Shown: positions 62,699 to 64,000 of the stretch, one piece after another
Layout of the letters: each line of letters begins with the position of its first letter
Position numbering within the stretch: position 1 is the stretch's first letter
From: Rhodoferax sp. GW822-FHT02A01
GTDB lineage: Bacteria; Pseudomonadota; Gammaproteobacteria; Burkholderiales; Burkholderiaceae_C
Assembly: GCF_038784515.1 (NCBI RefSeq)
Contig: NZ_CP152376.1
Coordinates: 4,774,001 to 4,838,000, forward strand
Direction of reading: 5' to 3'
Length of the DNA stretch: 64,000 nt
The notes under the pieces: generated by a model
The model's input: the letters and a program-made list of their open reading frames with translations, nothing else
The model's database searches: none
What the model was told of the DNA's origin: nothing
Translations under genes and position numbers: made by a program

Positions 62699-63505
62699 AA
62701 AACCATCTATAGCGTTCTGGTCGCCCACCACCAATGCGGCAATCAGCCCTGCATACTGACGCTGCTCCACATGGGTCGCAATGCGCTCACGTACCGTCTG
62801 ACGCAGCAGCGCCACCGGGTGCGTCCAGGTCTGCCCCAGCAGCTGCGGTACCGGGTCCGCTGCACTGGCCCTCACATAGGCCGTTGCCTGGACCCCGCGC
62901 TCCCACAACCACAGTTCGTAGTCAAAGCCAAAAGGGTTTCGGCTGCCGTGTGGCGCCTTGAGCCGCAAGGTCATGCGCCAACGCTCTCCGGCATGCACGT
63001 CCTCGGGCTGGCGCTGCAAGGCCACCGTATCGCCTGTTGCAGATACACCGGTGGTGTACCAGCCCACATCAACCCGGGGTGGCATGTCCACTGGTTGCCC
63101 GTCCAACACGGCCGCCTCGATGGCCAAGGTAAAGCGCAAGCCGGCCTCACTGCGCTGCGGCATGTCGACGACCACGCCCGTGACCTGCACGTCCCGCCCT
63201 TCCAGCGCCGGCAGCAGGGTTCGCGTCTCGTATGCCAGGCAACGCAAACCGGTGCTGGCAAACCCGAGCAGTGCCATCGCCAGCAACCAGCCCAACTGTC
63301 GGTGCTTCCGTGCCCAGGCCGGCCGGCGGCGTTGCCACACGCACCACGCCAGACCCGCCAGCGCCAGGAGCAGGTAGGCCCGGAGCGGCCACAGGTTAGC
63401 CTGCTGCAGTTGCAGGGCCGCCCCCAGCACCCAGCCCAGCAATGCGGCAAAGGGGCCGACGCGCTGGTGCGGTGGGTCTGAGCTGAAAAGATGCACTTCG
63501 GCCAT
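62657..63505 (-). pseudogene. comEC: comEC, N-terminal fragment (split by insertion)
   Basis: N-terminal part of ComEC. It starts MAEVHLFSSDPPHQRVGPFA (alternative start 63514), has two to three membrane helices and the OB-fold-like DUF4131 region (DVQVTGVVVDMPQRSEAGLR). It runs to YAGLIAALVVGDQNAID, where the gene is broken at about 62711. The frame continues 15 residues into the inserted element and stops at 62657. It joins the C-terminal fragment exactly at the target duplication. Loss of ComEC would be expected to block natural transformation unless a second copy exists. Confidence 0.88.
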
Positions 63506-63670
63506 GCCCTGCATGCTAGCGGTTCGGGCAGGCACCAAGCGGGATGGCCCGTCTCTTGCTTTTACCAAGGTGACGGCTGTCAAAGCCGGACAATGAACTC
63601 TTGCTACTATCGAAGCGACCTGCACACGCCAGACGAGGCCCAAGCACCTATCTACCGAGATACACCACCT

Positions 63671-64000
63671 ATGTCCATTCACGCAGCGCTCAACCACGTT
63701 ACCCACTACAGCTACGACCGGCTGGTGGCCCTGGGCCCGCAGGTCATCCGCCTGCGCCCGGCGCCCCATTGCCGCAGCAAGGTCATCTCGTATTCGCTCA
63801 AGGTCGAGCCCGAGACCCATTTTCTGAACTGGCAGCAGGACCCGTTTTCCAACTACCAGGCGCGCCTGGTGTTTCCGGAAAAGACCCGCGAGTTCAAGGT
63901 CACGGTGGATCTGGTGGTCGAAATGGCGGTGTACAACCCCTTCGACTTCTTTCTGGAGCCCGAGGCGGAAGAGTTCCCCTTCACCTACGAAGCCAACCTC
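63671..64000 (+). CDS. Transglutaminase family protein, N-terminal part
   Basis: The first 110 residues of a protein that runs off the right edge. MSIHAALNHVTHYSYDRLVA, then LGPQVIRLRPAPHCRSKVIS and FLNWQQDPFSNYQARLVFPE match the bacterial transglutaminase-like N-terminal domain. Such proteins (often about 1100 aa with a DUF2126 tail) partner with the alpha-E and ATP-grasp proteins encoded at 57745-60162. It is divergent from comEC across about 165 bp. Confidence 0.85.
   Translation, partial: MSIHAALNHVTHYSYDRLVALGPQVIRLRPAPHCRSKVISYSLKVEPETHFLNWQQDPFSNYQARLVFPEKTREFKVTVDLVVEMAVYNPFDFFLEPEAEEFPFTYEANL

Larger units (their letters stand above)
61913..62705. mobile_element. Non-autonomous transposon-like insertion in comEC
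   Basis: About 792 bp of lower-GC sequence flanked by a duplicated TCTAT (61909-61913 and 62706-62710; TCTA if the outer T belongs to the element). The ends read TGGTTTTTGGTAATTT (left) and, on the opposite strand, TGGTTTTGGGAAAAAG (right); 23 of the first 31 positions agree. Deleting the element and one target copy restores the comEC frame. Subterminal copies of a GGGTAAATAGTTCTTCCCTG-type motif are direct at the left and inverted at the right. No transposase is present; the only internal frames are tiny (for example 62229-62351). TG...CA ends, a 4-5 bp duplication and multiple end repeats resemble IS21-type or Tn7-like elements; family is unproven. Confidence 0.82.

Noticed and set aside
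61913-62705. Possibility that the comEC insertion is a self-splicing intron or intein
   Set aside because: It has a target duplication and inverted ends, no continuous reading frame for an intein and no intron-encoded protein; a transposon explains the structure better.
62450-63481. 343-codon + strand frame crossing the insertion boundary into comEC
   Set aside because: Most of it is antisense to the comEC N-terminal fragment, and it spans the transposon junction.

Overview
The window is high-GC, gene-dense bacterial chromosome. Protein sequences and gene neighbourhoods (rpoD with a long basic N-terminus, a Pmd/Lig-type protocatechuate 4,5-dioxygenase, IclR- and Liv-type catabolic clusters, a grpE-dnaK-dnaJ locus) suggest a betaproteobacterium of the Burkholderiales, most likely Comamonadaceae (Rhodoferax/Polaromonas/Acidovorax-like). 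This placement is inferred from gene content, not from a marker search. There are no rRNA or tRNA genes, no CRISPR array and no prophage.

Region 1 (1-11927) is a catabolic island for shikimate/quinate-type compounds. It holds protocatechuate 4,5-dioxygenase subunits with a divergent LysR regulator, a second-type shikimate dehydrogenase with an IclR regulator, a five-gene Liv-type ABC importer, an HPPD-like VOC protein, a TIM-barrel 3-dehydroshikimate dehydratase and a PcaB-like lyase. A coherent reading is import, oxidation to 3-dehydroshikimate, dehydration to protocatechuate and 4,5 ring cleavage. A 96-bp palindromic element lies between livG and livF.

Region 2 (11950-24411) has an AEC carrier, a tripartite RND efflux operon, a four-PAS GGDEF-EAL protein, slyX, an AhpD-like protein and gamma-glutamyltransferase. 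Region 3 (24428-36023) is informational and stress core: dnaG-rpoD, a pabB-pabC fusion, comFB-like and HxlR-like genes, an FKBP isomerase and grpE-dnaK-dnaJ. A near-consensus sigma-32 promoter precedes grpE, and tandem repeats with a DnaA box precede dnaK.

Region 4 (36103-48662) carries a beta-CASP nuclease, a MarR regulator divergent from a siderophore-interacting protein, a DODA-like dioxygenase, trhO, GST, MAPEG, nitronate monooxygenase, an acyl-CoA dehydrogenase with etfBA, an MscS channel and a histone deacetylase-like hydrolase. Region 5 (48704-57731) is a MoxR-DUF58-transglutaminase-MltB-SPOR run, followed by HDOD and chemoreceptor genes. Region 6 (57745-64000) contains the alpha-E/ATP-grasp pair, a comEC gene and the start of a second transglutaminase.

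The most striking structure is in region 6. comEC is split by a 792-793 bp insertion (about 61913-62705) flanked by a TCTA(T) target duplication. The insertion has imperfect terminal inverted repeats and several copies of a 20-23 bp subterminal motif, direct at the left end and inverted at the right end. It encodes no recognisable transposase. It looks like a non-autonomous transposon of a kind that uses multiple transposase-binding sites (IS21- or Tn7-like architecture), and it has inactivated the DNA-uptake channel gene.
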